Source of the DNA: an uncultured Porphyromonadaceae bacterium | Lineage (GTDB): Bacteria; Bacteroidota; Bacteroidia; Bacteroidales; Muribaculaceae | Length of the DNA: 7,095 bases | Assembly: GCA_947174225.1 (NCBI GenBank) | Contig: CAMWIF010000134.1 | Coordinates: 1-7,095 of the forward strand | Direction: 5' to 3' | Part shown: positions 6,666 through 7,095 of the stretch, piece by piece | Layout: the number at the start of each line of letters is the position of its first letter | Numbering within the stretch: position 1 is the stretch's first letter | Program-made: the position numbers and the translations under genes | Notes under the pieces: model-generated | The model's database searches: none | What the model was told of the DNA's origin: nothing | The model's input: the letters and a program-made list of their open reading frames with translations, nothing else

Positions 6666-6816
6666 ACCGTTAAGTTACGTAGTGAGCTTATTATAGGATT
6701 TTGGTCATAATGAGGCAACATTTGTATATGTCTCAATTTCGTACATATTTGTAACTTTGTATTTTTAGATACATTAAATATAGATGTGGCTATATAACGG
6801 TGTAAAGAAAAGTTTG

Positions 6817-6824
6817 TAAATTTG
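6817..6824 (+). promoter_or_regulatory. Putative -7 element of the divergent regulator gene
   Basis: TAAATTTG (6817-6824), followed by CATA, is an exact TAnnTTTG match and resembles the -7 region of the GH67 promoter on the other strand. Transcription would start near 6829-6831, leaving a leader of only about 12-14 bases before the ATG at 6843. No TTTG lies 19-21 bp upstream, so the promoter may be weak or need an activator. A second exact -7 match, TAACTTTG at 6752-6759, also lacks a well-spaced -33 box and is an alternative that would give a leader of about 80 bases. Confidence 0.5.
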
Positions 6825-6842
6825 CATACAAATCTATACACC

Positions 6843-7095
6843 ATGAGACAATTTCTAATCGTCATACTGGTGCTGGTTGCCCTGTTTAATAAGGGTGGCA
6901 CATTGGTAGCCCAGGTGACTTCTCAGAATACTACATCCTCGTCCTGGCATACGGGATGGCTCTTTACAGCCCCTGAAGCAGTAGCCTCAGATTACACATC
7001 TTTTTGCCAAGACCACGACGGATTCCTTTGGGTCGGCACTGACCGGGGACTTCTGCGCTTCGAAGGCAACAGCTACGACACTTACTCCTCCAATC
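6843..7095 (+). CDS. Regulator propeller sensor, probable HTCS, 5' part only
   Basis: Only the first 84 codons are inside the window. They encode a signal peptide or signal anchor (about 1-24, MRQFLIVILVLVALFNKGGT then LVAQ) and, at about 54-76, the repeat FCQDHDGFLWVGTDRGLLRF, a clear two-component regulator propeller (Reg_prop) blade of the form QDxxGFLWVGTxxGLxRF-G. In Bacteroidota, proteins that start this way are mostly hybrid two-component systems: a periplasmic double propeller and Y_Y_Y domain, a membrane span, then histidine kinase, receiver and AraC-type DNA-binding domains in one chain of about 1,300 residues. They bind oligosaccharides and activate adjacent utilization loci. Placement head-to-head with GH67/GH115 suggests it senses glucuronoxylan fragments, which is inference. 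The C-terminal domains are outside the window, so a plain histidine kinase or LuxR-type propeller protein cannot be excluded. Confidence 0.85.
   Translation, partial: MRQFLIVILVLVALFNKGGTLVAQVTSQNTTSSSWHTGWLFTAPEAVASDYTSFCQDHDGFLWVGTDRGLLRFEGNSYDTYSSN

Larger units (their letters stand above)
6580..6851. repeat. Mirror-image start regions of the two divergent genes
   Basis: The 14 bases ACACCATGAGACAA cover the start codon of both divergent genes: on the minus strand at 6593-6580 (GH67) and on the plus strand at 6838-6851 (regulator). Both copies are preceded by ATCTA, so the similarity extends into the leader with a 2-base difference. Both genes also have TTTGCATA at the -7 element. Only the first three codons (Met-Arg-Gln) are shared; the signal peptides then diverge. 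Confidence 0.7.

Noticed and set aside
6614..6901. 95-codon minus-strand frame across the divergent control region
   Set aside because: It covers the promoters and the start of the regulator on the other strand, and its sequence resembles no known family.
1..7095. CRISPR array, tRNA, rRNA, insertion sequence or attachment site
   Set aside because: No regularly spaced repeats, cloverleaf, rRNA-like sequence, transposase or terminal inverted repeats were seen on either strand.

Overview
The window looks like part of a Bacteroidota (Bacteroidales) genome, probably a gut or rumen type such as Muribaculaceae, Prevotellaceae or Bacteroidaceae. The reasons are exact Bacteroides-type promoter elements (TTTG at -33, 19 bp, TAnnTTTG at -7), A/T-rich start regions without Shine-Dalgarno sequences, a paired GH67/GH115 enzyme set, and a regulator that begins with a two-component 'regulator propeller' repeat. 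The genus cannot be fixed from the sequence alone. It reads as one edge of a polysaccharide utilization locus for glucuronoxylan.  LAYOUT. Positions 1-451 hold no convincing protein gene. They hold a plausible plus-strand promoter (51-81), a run of RNA hairpins whose G-U pairs make sense only on the plus strand (about 108-399), and a perfect 12-bp terminator hairpin (406-438) that can serve both strands. I call this a candidate unannotated structured RNA. Positions 452-6588 carry three minus-strand genes in the order GH67 (4615-6588), GH115 (1964-4543) and a polytopic membrane protein resembling DUF6057 (452-1900). They are separated by only 71 and 63 bp, with no internal promoter or terminator that I can see, so they are probably one operon read from the promoter at 6619-6649 to the terminator at 406-438. 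Positions 6589-6842 are a divergent control region with the operon promoter, a 24-bp palindrome over its -33 element, and a -7 element facing the other way. From 6843 to the window end runs the 5' part of a sensor/regulator, probably a hybrid two-component system (HTCS), cut by the window edge.  HOW THE GENES WORK TOGETHER (inference from families). GH67 removes (4-O-methyl)glucuronic acid from the non-reducing terminal xylose of xylo-oligosaccharides. GH115 also removes it from internal xyloses. Both have signal peptides without a lipobox cysteine, so they are most likely periplasmic and strip acid side groups from imported xylan fragments. The divergent regulator probably senses such fragments and controls the operon. 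The membrane protein's role is unknown; its presence in this operon, and an acidic motif after its first membrane segment that recalls GT-C glycosyltransferases, are among the more interesting points. The other leading novelty is the structured RNA at the left end, including two neighbouring hairpins of the same design with different but internally complementary apical stems.
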